From Candidatus Binataceae bacterium (GTDB lineage: Bacteria > Desulfobacterota > Binatia > Binatales > Binataceae), in the NCBI GenBank assembly GCA_035294265.1, contig DATGLK010000063.1:1-64000 (forward strand): a stretch of 64,000 bases of DNA, written 5' to 3'. Numbering within the stretch: the first letter of the stretch is position 1; every line of letters begins with the position of its first letter. Shown one piece after another: positions 52,862 through 61,776 of this stretch. Both the position numbers and the translations under genes were made by a program. Below the pieces are notes generated by a model, which worked only from the letters and a program-made list of their open reading frames with translations, was not told the origin of the DNA and searched no databases.

Positions 52862-53383
52862 ATGCGTAAACCTAGATCTCAGAAATCCTCTTTGAGACTA
52901 ATGCGCGTCAGCTCCGACGTGAAGCTCGGTGATCGCGTACGGCTATCGCCGTTCGTCAACCTTTACGGATGCGAGATCGGGGACGACACCAGGATAGGAC
53001 CATTCGTAGAAATTCAGCAAGGGGCGAAAATAGGCCGATTGTGCAAAATACAAAGCCACTCCTTCATCTGCTCCGGTGTCGATATCGAGGACGAGGTGTT
53101 CGTCGGACATGGAGTCATGTTTATCAACGACCGCTATCCGCGCTCTACCAATCCCGACGGATCCCTTCAGACGGAAGCAGACTGGAAGCTGGAGCGTGTC
53201 GTCGTCAGGAGGGGGGCAACAATCGGCAGCGCCGCGGTCATCATGTGCGGAGTCGAAATAGGAGAGGGAGCGATGGTTGGAGCGGGGGCGGTGGTCACTC
53301 GAGACGTAGCGTCTCGCGCGGTCGTTCGAGGAGATCCGGCTCGAGTTCGTAACGCGCCCCGACGACGAGATGCGGTACTGTAG
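52862..53383 (+). CDS. Left-handed beta-helix N-acyltransferase
   Basis: 173 aa with hexapeptide repeats throughout (VKLGDRVRLSPFVNLYGCEIGDDTRIGPFVEI; ATIGSAAVIMCGVEIGEGAMVGAGAVVTRDV). The HGVMFINDRYPRSTN loop matches WlbB/WbpD-type UDP-sugar 3-N-acetyltransferases, whose active His is in this region. It acetylates the amino group installed by the neighbouring aminotransferase, using acetyl-CoA. It lies between the dehydrogenase and aminotransferase genes, with gaps of about 90-115 bp. Confidence 0.9.
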   Translation: MRKPRSQKSSLRLMRVSSDVKLGDRVRLSPFVNLYGCEIGDDTRIGPFVEIQQGAKIGRLCKIQSHSFICSGVDIEDEVFVGHGVMFINDRYPRSTNPDGSLQTEADWKLERVVVRRGATIGSAAVIMCGVEIGEGAMVGAGAVVTRDVASRAVVRGDPARVRNAPRRRDAVL

Positions 53384-53472
53384 AAAAAAAGTGACTGAAC
53401 CCGTCTGGCGGGTCGTTAGCCGATCCGTGGATCAGACACTGAGTGAACTCGTGAACAGGTGTTGCCCTTTCC

Positions 53473-54606
53473 ATGAATAGGATTAAGTTTGTAGACCTGA
53501 CGCTGCAGTACGCGGCTATTCAGCATGAAGTGGACTCTGCAATCGCTGGAGTGTTGCGAAATGGAAGCTTTATTTTAGGACCGGCCGTGCGTGGGTTCGA
53601 GGAGGCATTTGCGGCCTTTCTGGGAGTGAAGCACGCGATCGGCGTAGCGAGCGGCCTCGACGCTTTACGACTCGGGCTCGCGTCATGCGGCATAGGCGTT
53701 GGGGACGAGGTAATCGTTCCAGCGAACACGTACATAGCCACGGCACTTGCGGTGAGCGGAGTGGGCGCGACTCCCGTCCTTGTAGATTGCCTGCCAGACA
53801 CGTTCGAGATCGATTCCGACAAGGTCGAAAAGGCCCTTACGCCGCGAACTCGCGCGATCATTCCAGTCCACCTAACTGGCCTCGCGGCAGATATGGATCA
53901 GATCGTCGGCATCGCCAGGCGTCACGGACTTGTTGTGGTAGAGGACGCCGCTCAGGCGCACGGTACTTTGTACCATGGCAGAGCTTGCGGCACGATCGGG
54001 CGGATAGGCTGCTTCAGTTTCTATCCAGGGAAAAACCTAGGAGCATACGGTGATGGCGGTGCCATCGTTACCGACGATCCGACGCTTGCTGAACACGCAT
54101 TGGCCCTGCGTAATTACGGCCAGCGCGCTAAATACCAGCATGAGGTTAAGGGTTTCAACTCACGTCTGGACTCGCTCCAGGCCGCAGTCCTCAATGTTAA
54201 GCTCGCGTATTTACGAGGCTGGAACCAGCGACGCGTGAAGCATGCCGCAGCCTATCGCGATCTTCTTCAAGGCGTTGGCGATCTAGGCTTTCAACGGTGC
54301 CCGGAGGATTCCACCCACGTATACCACCTGTTTATAGTTACGACCGATCACCGCGATGAGCTGAAGAAGCATCTCGAAGCGGCGGGAATCGAAACGGGCG
54401 TTCATTACCCAATTCCTATACATATGCAACCCGCATATCGAGATTTGGGCTATCGAGAAGGTGATTTTCCGGTAACTGAGAGCCTCGCAGCCAGAATGCT
54501 TTCGCTGCCGATGTTTCCAGAGTTGGAAGAGGTGGAGATTGCGCGGGTAGCTGAGGAAATTCGGCGCTACTTTGCGTCCGCTGCGCGCACACAAGCGGTT
54601 GCGTGA
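53473..54606 (+). CDS. DegT/DnrJ/EryC1/StrS-family sugar aminotransferase
   Basis: 377 aa PLP enzyme. FVDLTLQYAAIQHEVDSAI at the start, GVASGLDALRLGL, VEDAAQAHGTLYHGR, and the PLP-binding Lys in SFYPGKNLGAYGDGGA near residue 187. The C-terminal GVHYPIPIHMQPAY is diagnostic. It transaminates a 3-keto nucleotide sugar, completing the module with the Gfo/Idh dehydrogenase and the acyltransferase upstream. The stop overlaps a possible GTG start of the next gene. Confidence 0.95.
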   Translation: MNRIKFVDLTLQYAAIQHEVDSAIAGVLRNGSFILGPAVRGFEEAFAAFLGVKHAIGVASGLDALRLGLASCGIGVGDEVIVPANTYIATALAVSGVGATPVLVDCLPDTFEIDSDKVEKALTPRTRAIIPVHLTGLAADMDQIVGIARRHGLVVVEDAAQAHGTLYHGRACGTIGRIGCFSFYPGKNLGAYGDGGAIVTDDPTLAEHALALRNYGQRAKYQHEVKGFNSRLDSLQAAVLNVKLAYLRGWNQRRVKHAAAYRDLLQGVGDLGFQRCPEDSTHVYHLFIVTTDHRDELKKHLEAAGIETGVHYPIPIHMQPAYRDLGYREGDFPVTESLAARMLSLPMFPELEEVEIARVAEEIRRYFASAARTQAVA

Positions 54607-55451
54607 GCGCCACGCGATTGCGTGGGCACAGGGCTTTAACGGGGGCTCCCGGCTTCTTGGCCCCCGCCCTCTATCCGTGCCGGCATAGTATGAAGCCTGA
54701 TTATCGGCTCACATCTGCTCCGGAGCATTATCGTGACGCGATCTATCAATCGTATCTCACGGGCCAGGGCGAGGAGAGCGCGGAAACCGTCGGAGTGCAC
54801 ATCGGGGTGCGCAAAGCCTACTGCCGGCGAATAATCGCGGAATTCTTTCCGCCGAATCGTGATGCCTCCATTCTGGAACTGGCCTGCGGCTACGGCGCTC
54901 TGATTCATCATGCCAGGGTCGCGGGGTACGAAAACATCCGCGGCGTGGATATCTCGCCCGAGCAAGTGGCTGCCGCCCATCGCGCAGGAGTCGCTAACGT
55001 AACCCAGGCCGACTGCTTCGAGGCTCTCGCGAAGGAGCCAAACGAAAACCTGGACGCGGTTGTCTCCCTGGATCTGATCGAGCATTTCAGCAAGCCCGAG
55101 CTGTGCCGTTTGGCGGGCGAGATCGCCCGAGTCCTGAAGCCGACGGGCCGCTGGATCATCCACTGCCCCAACGGCGAGTCGCCGTTTTGCGGCAGCGTAC
55201 GTTACGGGGATTTCACCCATGAGCTTTGTTTCACGCAGCATTCGCTGCGGCAACTGCTGACGGCATACCGATTTTCGAGGATTGAATGTTTCGAGGACGG
55301 CCCGATTCCCCACGGCTTTACCAGCGTGGTTCGCTTGGCGCTCTGGCGTACGATCCATCTGACGCTTCGCGCCTGCATGGTGATCGAAACCGGGCAGATC
55401 GGCGCGCGGCCGATATTTACGCAGAACCTCTTCTGCGTAGCCTATAAATAA
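54603..55451 (+). CDS. Class I SAM-dependent methyltransferase
   Basis: 282 aa from GTG 54603 (GTGA overlap with the aminotransferase stop), or 253 aa from ATG 54690, which starts just before conserved sequence (MKPDYRLTSAPEHYRDAIYQ). Motif I is SILELACGYGALIHHARVAGY with GVDISPEQV; later LDAVVSLDLIEHFSKPELCRLAGEIARVLKPTGRWIIHCPNG. The opening resembles methyltransferases found in O-antigen loci. Its stop overlaps the next ATG by one base (TAATG), so translation is coupled. Confidence 0.87.
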   Translation: MSATRLRGHRALTGAPGFLAPALYPCRHSMKPDYRLTSAPEHYRDAIYQSYLTGQGEESAETVGVHIGVRKAYCRRIIAEFFPPNRDASILELACGYGALIHHARVAGYENIRGVDISPEQVAAAHRAGVANVTQADCFEALAKEPNENLDAVVSLDLIEHFSKPELCRLAGEIARVLKPTGRWIIHCPNGESPFCGSVRYGDFTHELCFTQHSLRQLLTAYRFSRIECFEDGPIPHGFTSVVRLALWRTIHLTLRACMVIETGQIGARPIFTQNLFCVAYK

Positions 55452-56323
55452 TGGATTTGTCGCGACCGGGCCCCGAAGCAGGCATATCGATTCTCATTCC
55501 CGCGAGGAACGAGGAGAAGAACATCGAGAAGTGCCTGCGGACGCTCGCGTGGTCTGACGACGTCTGGGTAGTTGACTCCAACAGCAGCGATCGGACGGTG
55601 GAGATCGCCCAGGGACTAGGAGCCAAGGTTGCGCAATTCCGTTGGGACGGACAAGGGCCGCGCAAAAAGAACTGGGCGCTCAAAAACATCCCGTGGAAAC
55701 ACGAATGGGTACTGATCGTCGATGCCGACGAGGAAGTCACGCCACCGTTGGCCGAGGAGATCAAGCGGGTCTGCGCCAATACCGACAAGGCGGGCTTTCA
55801 GATCAGATATGATTACTATTTCCTGGGTAAGGCTCTCCGCCATGGCGACCCGCTCTGGAAGTTCATCCTCATGCGCCATGCCGTCGCCCGCTACGAAACG
55901 GTCAATGTTCCCGACGTAACCGGTTACGACGTCGAGCTGCACGAGCAGCCGATTGTCAACGGCCAGGTCGGCAGGTTGCGCAACAAGATGATCCACCGGG
56001 ACAACGACGATCTGCACCATTTTTTCGCTCGCCACAATATCTATTCGGATTGGGAAGCGCTGCTTCTGACCAAGTATGGGGATCTGAACGGCGGCGAGGT
56101 GGTGCCGCGGCTTTTCGGCGACAAGATTCAAAGACGGCGCTGGTTGAAGCGTACCTTCTTGAAGACGCCCGGCAAACCGTTCGTCTATTTTCTCTATTCC
56201 TACATCGGGCGACTTGGTTTCCTCGATGGACGGCCGGGGTTTATCTACCAGGTCCTCAAATCCTGCTATTGGTACCAGGTCTCGGCCAAGAGGTACGAGA
56301 TTCGGCTGCTGCAAAGGAGCTGA
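55451..56323 (+). CDS. Glycosyltransferase family 2 (WaaE/KdtX-like)
   Basis: 290 aa GT-A enzyme. ISILIPARNEEKNIEKCL, DDVWVVDSNSSDRTVEIA, and the metal-binding VLIVDADEEVTPPLAEEI (D-x-D type) are clear. The FLDGRPGFIYQVLKSCYWYQV C-terminus matches LPS core beta-1,4-glucosyltransferase (WaaE/KdtX) relatives. It is coupled at both ends to neighbours. It probably adds a hexose to the lipid-linked unit or core. Confidence 0.92.
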   Translation: MDLSRPGPEAGISILIPARNEEKNIEKCLRTLAWSDDVWVVDSNSSDRTVEIAQGLGAKVAQFRWDGQGPRKKNWALKNIPWKHEWVLIVDADEEVTPPLAEEIKRVCANTDKAGFQIRYDYYFLGKALRHGDPLWKFILMRHAVARYETVNVPDVTGYDVELHEQPIVNGQVGRLRNKMIHRDNDDLHHFFARHNIYSDWEALLLTKYGDLNGGEVVPRLFGDKIQRRRWLKRTFLKTPGKPFVYFLYSYIGRLGFLDGRPGFIYQVLKSCYWYQVSAKRYEIRLLQRS

Positions 56324-57598
56324 GTGAAGCATAGCTCCATAGACGCGACCAACGGCGGCAGGCTCGGCAGCGAGGGCCCGCTGCGGGTCCTGCACGTGAT
56401 TCAGTCCGTCGCCCCGGGCTACGGCGGTCCCAGCGCCGCGGTGCTGGGGATGTGCCGGGCGGTGCGGGGCTTCGGGGTCCAGGCCGAGATCTTTACTACG
56501 AATGTCGACGTCGATGGATTTCTAGACGTTCCTTTCCGCGAACGAAGGGAGTTCGAGGGTGTGCCGACAACTTTCTTCCCGCCTCAACTATCGCCGCGGC
56601 GGTTTCGCTTCTCCCTACCGTTTGCGCGAGCTCTCTTTCACAGCGTGCGTTACTTCGATCTGCTGCACATCCATTCCCTCTATAATTTCCCCGCTGCCGT
56701 GGCAGCCTGGTGCTGCCGGCGGTGCCGGGTACCCTATATTCTCCGTCCCCACGGCACGCTCGACCCGTATCACTTCCGGCAGCGCCGGCTGGTTAAAGCC
56801 GGCTACGAGGCTCTGTTCGAGCGGCGCAACCTGGCCTTCGCCGCCGCCGTCCATTTCACTAGCGACGAAGAGATGCGCCTGGCCCGAATGACGAAATGGA
56901 GCTTTCAGGGGGTGGTGGTACCGCTGGGCGTCGATGTCCCGCCCGCTGCGCCGCCCGACCGGAGTATCGCCGAGAGCATGTGGCCCAGGTGCAAGGGAAA
57001 GCGTGTCGTGCTCTTTCTTGGGCGGCTCGACGAAAAGAAGGGGTTAGATCTGCTGATCCCGGCTTTCGCCAAGTTGGTGCGCCAGCGGCCAGATCTGCAT
57101 CTGCTGATCGCCGGGCCCGAAAACGGCGGTTATGGACGCACGATCCGTGCGCTAGCCAGAGAATTGCGGGTCGAAGATGCGGTTACGTTTGCGGGAATGG
57201 TGCGGTGGGAGGCGAAGGCAGGCGCGTTCGCCTCGGCGGAGCTCTTCGTGCTGCCCTCGCGCAGCGAGAATTTTGGCGTGGCGGTGGTGGAGGCGATGGC
57301 GGCGGGACTGCCGGTAGTGGTCTCCGAACACGTCAACATAGCGCCGCGTATCGTCGCGGCTGGCGCGGGCGTGGAAGTGGCGCTCGATATCGGGGATATA
57401 GAGAAGGCGATGGCCAGCCTGCTCGACAATCCCGCGCGGGCGCAAGCCATGGGCCACTTGGCGCGGGCGCTGGTGCAGGCGGAGTTTTCCTGGGAGCGGG
57501 CGGGCGCACGCCTGGCCGAGCTGTATCGTGGTGCTCTGCGGACGTTCCGTCGCCGTTCGCCCGTTGCGGAGGATTCAGAGGCGGACGCATGCGCGTGA
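56324..57598 (+). CDS. Glycosyltransferase family 4 protein
   Basis: 424 aa from GTG 56324, directly after the previous stop and with AAAGGAG upstream. LRVLHVIQSVAPGYGGPSAAVLGMC opens the fold; PYILRPHGTLDPYHFRQRRLVK, VVLFLGRLDEKKGLDLLIPAF and SRSENFGVAVVEAMAAGLPVVVSEHVN follow, the last being the E-x7-E motif. This is the PHGTLDP subgroup common in exopolysaccharide loci. Codon use is more GC-biased than in the 43-54 kb segment. Confidence 0.93.
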   Translation: MKHSSIDATNGGRLGSEGPLRVLHVIQSVAPGYGGPSAAVLGMCRAVRGFGVQAEIFTTNVDVDGFLDVPFRERREFEGVPTTFFPPQLSPRRFRFSLPFARALFHSVRYFDLLHIHSLYNFPAAVAAWCCRRCRVPYILRPHGTLDPYHFRQRRLVKAGYEALFERRNLAFAAAVHFTSDEEMRLARMTKWSFQGVVVPLGVDVPPAAPPDRSIAESMWPRCKGKRVVLFLGRLDEKKGLDLLIPAFAKLVRQRPDLHLLIAGPENGGYGRTIRALARELRVEDAVTFAGMVRWEAKAGAFASAELFVLPSRSENFGVAVVEAMAAGLPVVVSEHVNIAPRIVAAGAGVEVALDIGDIEKAMASLLDNPARAQAMGHLARALVQAEFSWERAGARLAELYRGALRTFRRRSPVAEDSEADACA

Positions 57599-58407
57599 CG
57601 GCGAAGCTTTACGACTATCTTCTTTGGCGAGCGGTGTTCTTAAAACCACGGCTTCACCGCGCGCTCAGCCGCTTGGTTTATCCTGCTCGCGAGGGTTTTT
57701 ATACTTTCGGCTTTGCGCCCGCCTACATTCACTGCCAGAAGGAACTTGGCGTGTATCGTATCGGGCGCGCGGCGACCAGGCTTCGATACTTGCGGTAAGA
57801 GATGCCCATGCTGATGATCCTGCTGAGCTTGTTGGAGCCGGACGCAACGTTTGTTGATTGCGGCGCAAACGTCGGCGCCTGGTCCGCCAACGTCGCTAGC
57901 ATGGCGCGCATCCTGCCCGGCATCAAAGTTATAGCGTTCGAGCCTCATCCCGACACCTTCGCCAGGCTAGTGAAGACCATGGCGAGCTACCCCGACGCCG
58001 AATGCCACAATTTTGCCTTGTCCGATCGGCGCCGGCAGCTTCGGTTGAGCGAGGGTGCGGGCAGCCAGACCTTTGGGGTAGCAAGAAGCCATTTTCAGAT
58101 CGAACGTGAGACACGCATGGTGGAAGCACGGCCACTGGACGAATTTCTCGGCGGCCGGCAGCGCATCTTCATCACGATAGATGTCGAAGGTCACGAGTAC
58201 GAGGTACTGCGTGGCGCGCGGCGCACCTTGTCCAGCGGGCGGGTGCGTGCCGTGCTGATCGACGGCTGTGATCGCGAGTATAGAGACGCAATCGTGGCTG
58301 AGATGTCCCAGCTCGGCTTCGATCTGCGCAGCCTTCACACGCTACGGCCGTTGGGCGCGGAGGATAGGATTCTCGCTCTCGGCAGTCGCGAATCGCGTGC
58401 GGAATAG
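57589..58407 (+). pseudogene. FkbM-family methyltransferase interrupted by an in-frame stop
   Basis: ATG 57589 has a GAGG site and overlaps the previous gene by 10 bp, as a real start in this locus would. The frame runs 69 codons to TAA at 57796-57798 and continues in the same phase from GAG-ATG at 57802 with LLSLLEPDATFVDCGANVGAW, VIAFEPHPDTFARL and IFITIDVEGHEYEVLRGA, the FkbM motifs, ending at 58407. The simplest reading is one gene broken by a nonsense change. The 201-aa downstream part holds the whole methyltransferase core and could still be made from ATG 57802, though no strong ribosome-binding site precedes it. Confidence 0.65.
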
Positions 58408-58423
58408 AGCCGATATCCGGCGG

Positions 58424-58470
58424 TTGACAATTAAAGAGGATGTGGCTGTATGCCGCATTTAAATGCGGCA
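58424..58470 (+). promoter_or_regulatory. Candidate asnB-like promoter with a perfect 20-bp palindrome
   Basis: TTGACA (58424-58429) is a consensus -35. About 17 bp on, only a weak -10 (TGTATG, 58447-58452) is present, overlapping TGCCGCATTTAAATGCGGCA at 58451-58470, a perfect palindrome with an A/T centre. It ends 21 bp before the AsnB-type start. The arrangement fits a repressor or activator site controlling the last genes of the locus. Confidence 0.5.
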
Positions 58471-58491
58471 ACTGCGCCGCTTGGTGAGCCT

Positions 58492-60294
58492 ATGTGTGGT
58501 TTGGCTGCGGTCTTTGCCTATGGAGCGAGCGCGCCGTCCGCCAATGAGCGCGAGATCCTCAAGATTCGCGACGCCATGATCGCGCGCGGGCCGGACGGGG
58601 CCGGGGTTTGGATGTCTGAGGACCGGCGGGTCGGGCTGGCGCATCGGCGGTTGGCTTTGGTCGACCTGAGCGAGACCGGGGCGCAGCCGATGGCTAATGC
58701 CGACGGTTCGCTGGTCATCAGCTTCAATGGCGAGATCTACAATTATCGTGAATTACGCCATGAACTTGAGGGTGAGGGTTTCCGGTTTCGCTCCACCTGC
58801 GACACCGAAGTCTTGCTCCATCTGTATGCCGCCCGTGGGCTTGGTATGTTCAACCAGCTCCGCGGCATGTATGCTTTTGCGCTTTGGGACGGGGGGCGAC
58901 GGCGGCTAACTCTGGCGCGCGATCCTTTCGGGATGAAGCCGCTTTACTACGCCGACGACGGCCGCACCATCCGAGTTGCCTCCCAGGTCAAGGCGCTAAT
59001 CCGCGGCGGTGGTGTTGCGTCGGAGCTTGACGACGCCGCCCAGGTGGCATTTTTTCTCCTTGGTTACGTGCCCGATCCCTGGACCGTCCACAAAAAGATC
59101 AAAGCATTGCCGGCTGGCAACTACCTGACGCTCGAGCAGAGTGGCGCGCGCAAACTTGACTGCTTTTGCGACATCTCCCACCTGCTCGCTCAAGTCGGAG
59201 CGAGTAGTTACCGCTCGCCTGCCGAAGATGTCGCGGCGGTTTGCGAGCCGGCACTGGCCGAGAGCGTACGCACGCACTTGATGGCAGACGTGCCGGTGGG
59301 CGTCTTTCTTTCCGCCGGTCTCGACTCGACCACGATCGCCGCGCTCTCGGCGAGGGCGGGACTGTCGCGGGTGCACTCGATCACTCTGGGCTTCAAGGAC
59401 TACGCCGGCACCCTCGCCGACGAAACTGGGCTTGCCGGCGAGGTGGCCAAGGGCTTGGGCCTCAACCATCATACGCGCTGGGTTACTCGCGCCGACTTCG
59501 AGGCGCGGGCCGAAAGCCTGCTCGCGGCGATGGATCAGCCTAGTATCGACGGGGTCAATACTTACTTCGTCAGCCTCGCGGCGCACGAGCTGGGGCTCAA
59601 GGCCGCCCTTTCGGGATTGGGCGGCGACGAACTTTTCGGCAGCTATCCCAGCTATTTGCGGACCGCCGTGCTGGCCAAGCTGGCGCGGCCCATCCCTAAG
59701 CCGCTGCGCGCTGGTTTCCGACACGTCGCCGCGCCGATCGCAGGCTTTATCTCCTCGCCCAAGTACGCCTCGCTACTGGAGTATGGCGGATCATACGGCG
59801 CGGCCTACTTCCTGGAGCGGGCCCTGTTCATGCCGTGGGAACTGAACTCGGTGCTGCCTCCCGAAGTGGTCAAGCGCGGACTGGCGGAGTTCGATCCTGT
59901 GGCTATGATGGAGCAGACCACCGCAGACATCGAGGGCGACCATCTACGGGTCGCTGCCCTGGAAATGACCTGGTACATGCGCAACCAGCTGCTGCGCGAT
60001 GCCGACTGGGCGGGAATGGAGCATTCGGTGGAAATTCGGATGCCGATGGTGGACCTGCCGGTGCTCAAGGAAGTGATGCCTGCGGTAGCGGCGCGGCCGA
60101 AGATGAAGAAGGCCGACTTTCTGGCGCCGATTTTGCGTCAATACGGCTGTGAAAGGCTCCTCGCCCGGCCCAAGACCGGGTTTTCCGTGCCGGTCAGAGA
60201 CTGGCTGCAGCAGGCGGGTGGCAAGGCGCCCGGTCGCGGACTGCGGGGTTGGGCCTCCATGATCGCGAAACGCTTTGGCTTCGCGTTGGTCTGA
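58492..60294 (+). CDS. Asparagine synthase (glutamine-hydrolysing)-type amidotransferase
   Basis: 600 aa from ATG 58492, chosen because it places the nucleophilic Cys at residue 2 (MCGLAAVF); an earlier ATG adds 14 residues. The N-terminal class II glutaminase has RGPDGAGVW, HRRLALVDLS and FNGEIYNYRELR. The synthetase domain has the ATP-pyrophosphatase loop SAGLDSTT near 273 (usually SGGLDSS) and ALSGLGGDELFGSYPSY. In polysaccharide loci such proteins amidate uronic acids or other carboxyl sugars rather than making asparagine; that role is inferred from context. Confidence 0.93.
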   Translation: MCGLAAVFAYGASAPSANEREILKIRDAMIARGPDGAGVWMSEDRRVGLAHRRLALVDLSETGAQPMANADGSLVISFNGEIYNYRELRHELEGEGFRFRSTCDTEVLLHLYAARGLGMFNQLRGMYAFALWDGGRRRLTLARDPFGMKPLYYADDGRTIRVASQVKALIRGGGVASELDDAAQVAFFLLGYVPDPWTVHKKIKALPAGNYLTLEQSGARKLDCFCDISHLLAQVGASSYRSPAEDVAAVCEPALAESVRTHLMADVPVGVFLSAGLDSTTIAALSARAGLSRVHSITLGFKDYAGTLADETGLAGEVAKGLGLNHHTRWVTRADFEARAESLLAAMDQPSIDGVNTYFVSLAAHELGLKAALSGLGGDELFGSYPSYLRTAVLAKLARPIPKPLRAGFRHVAAPIAGFISSPKYASLLEYGGSYGAAYFLERALFMPWELNSVLPPEVVKRGLAEFDPVAMMEQTTADIEGDHLRVAALEMTWYMRNQLLRDADWAGMEHSVEIRMPMVDLPVLKEVMPAVAARPKMKKADFLAPILRQYGCERLLARPKTGFSVPVRDWLQQAGGKAPGRGLRGWASMIAKRFGFALV

Positions 60295-60332
60295 GCGCCG
60301 ATCCCGACTTACCCAGCCCGGGCCGTGCCTTT

Positions 60333-61439
60333 ATGGACCCCTCCTCCATCGCGGGCCGCTCAAGCGCGTCGAGGGTTTTGATTTACCGCCTGGGTAGCCT
60401 CGGCGATTTCGTCGTCGCGCTGCCGGTGCTGCATTTGATCGCGCGGGTCTTCCCTGACGCCGAGCGGTTGATGCTGACCAATAAGCCGGTCGTGGGAAAA
60501 GCTGCGCCCGCCCAGGCGGTGCTGCACGGTGCCGGACTGATCCATCACTACCTCAGTTACCCGGTGGGCTTGCGCGACGTGTCCGCGCTCTTGAAGCTAT
60601 TCAAGGAATTGCGCGCGTGGAGTCCGCAGGTGCTCGTTTACTTGATGGAGCCACGAAAAGGCTCGGCGGTCTATCGAGACGCACTTTTCTTCGCCCTGTG
60701 CGGAATCCGCCGAATGGTCGGGGTTCCTCTCGCCTTCAGTGCCCAAAGTAACCTGCGTAAAGGCGACGGCCTCCATGAGCATGCCGCTGAGCGGCTAGCA
60801 CGCCTAGTCGGCAAGCTTGGGGATGCCAGGCTTGACAGCGCAGCGAGTTGGGACCTGCACCTCACCTCGGAGGAGATGGCCGCGGCCAGATCCGCGCTCC
60901 AATTCCCCGGCGGCAGCATGTTCATCACGGCCTGTGTCGGGACGAAAAGGCCGGCGAACGATTGGGGAGCGGGGAATTGGAAGGCCGCCTTGGCACGCAT
61001 CTCTATGCGCTACCCCAAACTCGGGTTAGCATTGATCGGCTCGTCGGACGAGCGGGCCCAGTCGGACGTTGCTGCGAGCGGCTGGCTAGGTCCCTCGGTC
61101 AACCTCTGCGGAAAGCTCTCACCGCGCGAGAGCGCCGCGGTTATTCGCGGGGCGATCGCGCATTTGGGGCATGATTCCGGTCCGATGCATCTGGCGGCTG
61201 CCGCCGGCGTACCGTGCGTCGCCGTGTTCAGCGCGCGCGAGCTGCCTGGCGCCTGGTTCCCCTGGGGGAAGCAGCACAAGGTCATCTACCATTCGGTGCC
61301 GTGCGCGGGGTGCGGTCTCGAGATATGCGTGGCCAACGGAAAGAAGTGCATACTGTCGATCACCCCCGATGAAGTATATCGCGCCGCCGTTGAGATTCTT
61401 GAGCCGCGTTTGCGTGGCCCCGCGCAGGCTGCAATTTAG
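60333..61439 (+). CDS. Glycosyltransferase family 9 (heptosyltransferase-like)
   Basis: 368 aa from ATG 60333; a longer reading would overlap the AsnB-type gene. VLIYRLGSLGDFVVALPVLHLIAR opens the fold, ITACVGTKRPANDWGAGNWKAAL and the donor-site HLGHDSGPMHLAAAAGVPCVAVF follow, with a C-terminal Cys motif (PCAGCGLEICVANGKKC). ADP-heptose transferases of LPS core have this layout. It is a stand-alone version of the domain fused to the flippase at 43793, and is the last intact gene of the locus. Confidence 0.9.
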   Translation: MDPSSIAGRSSASRVLIYRLGSLGDFVVALPVLHLIARVFPDAERLMLTNKPVVGKAAPAQAVLHGAGLIHHYLSYPVGLRDVSALLKLFKELRAWSPQVLVYLMEPRKGSAVYRDALFFALCGIRRMVGVPLAFSAQSNLRKGDGLHEHAAERLARLVGKLGDARLDSAASWDLHLTSEEMAAARSALQFPGGSMFITACVGTKRPANDWGAGNWKAALARISMRYPKLGLALIGSSDERAQSDVAASGWLGPSVNLCGKLSPRESAAVIRGAIAHLGHDSGPMHLAAAAGVPCVAVFSARELPGAWFPWGKQHKVIYHSVPCAGCGLEICVANGKKCILSITPDEVYRAAVEILEPRLRGPAQAAI

Positions 61440-61448
61440 GCACAAGGA

Positions 61449-61760
61449 CGACCCTCACCCGGCGCGGGCGCGCCGCCTCTCCCTTCCTCTCCGGGATTCG
61501 CCTCTCGCTATGGGAGAGGCCGTGCCAGCGAATGCGGCGCGGGCAAGGGTCAGCGGAGAAGAAATTCCGCGCCCTACGCAATCCTTTTGCCATGAACGCA
61601 TCGGGACCAGGCCTCCAGAGATCGTCGGACGTGGTAAGGACCCTCACCTGACGCTTCGCGTCGTCCTCTCCCATCGGGAGAGGAGGTTAATCGGAGTGCG
61701 CGGGCGAGGAGCGGGCGGTGCCGACGGATGCGGCGCGGGCCAGCGTCGGCGCGGCAAATC
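61449..61760. repeat. Cluster of palindromic repeats, including copy 3 and inverted copies
   Basis: ACCCTCACCC...CCTCTCCC at 61451-61483 is an inverted copy of the unit. Copy 3, in direct orientation, is at 61496-61570 (CCTCTCGCTATGGGAGAGG hairpin at 61501-61519; ends GAAATTCCGC). A third piece at 61641-61683 carries CCCTCACC and the hairpin CCTCTCCC-ATC-GGGAGAGG (61665-61683). GATGCGGCGCGGGCCAGCGTC-like sequence near 61730 is another partial unit. No gene is supported here. Confidence 0.75.
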
Positions 61761-61776
61761 GCTGGACTATTAGTGA

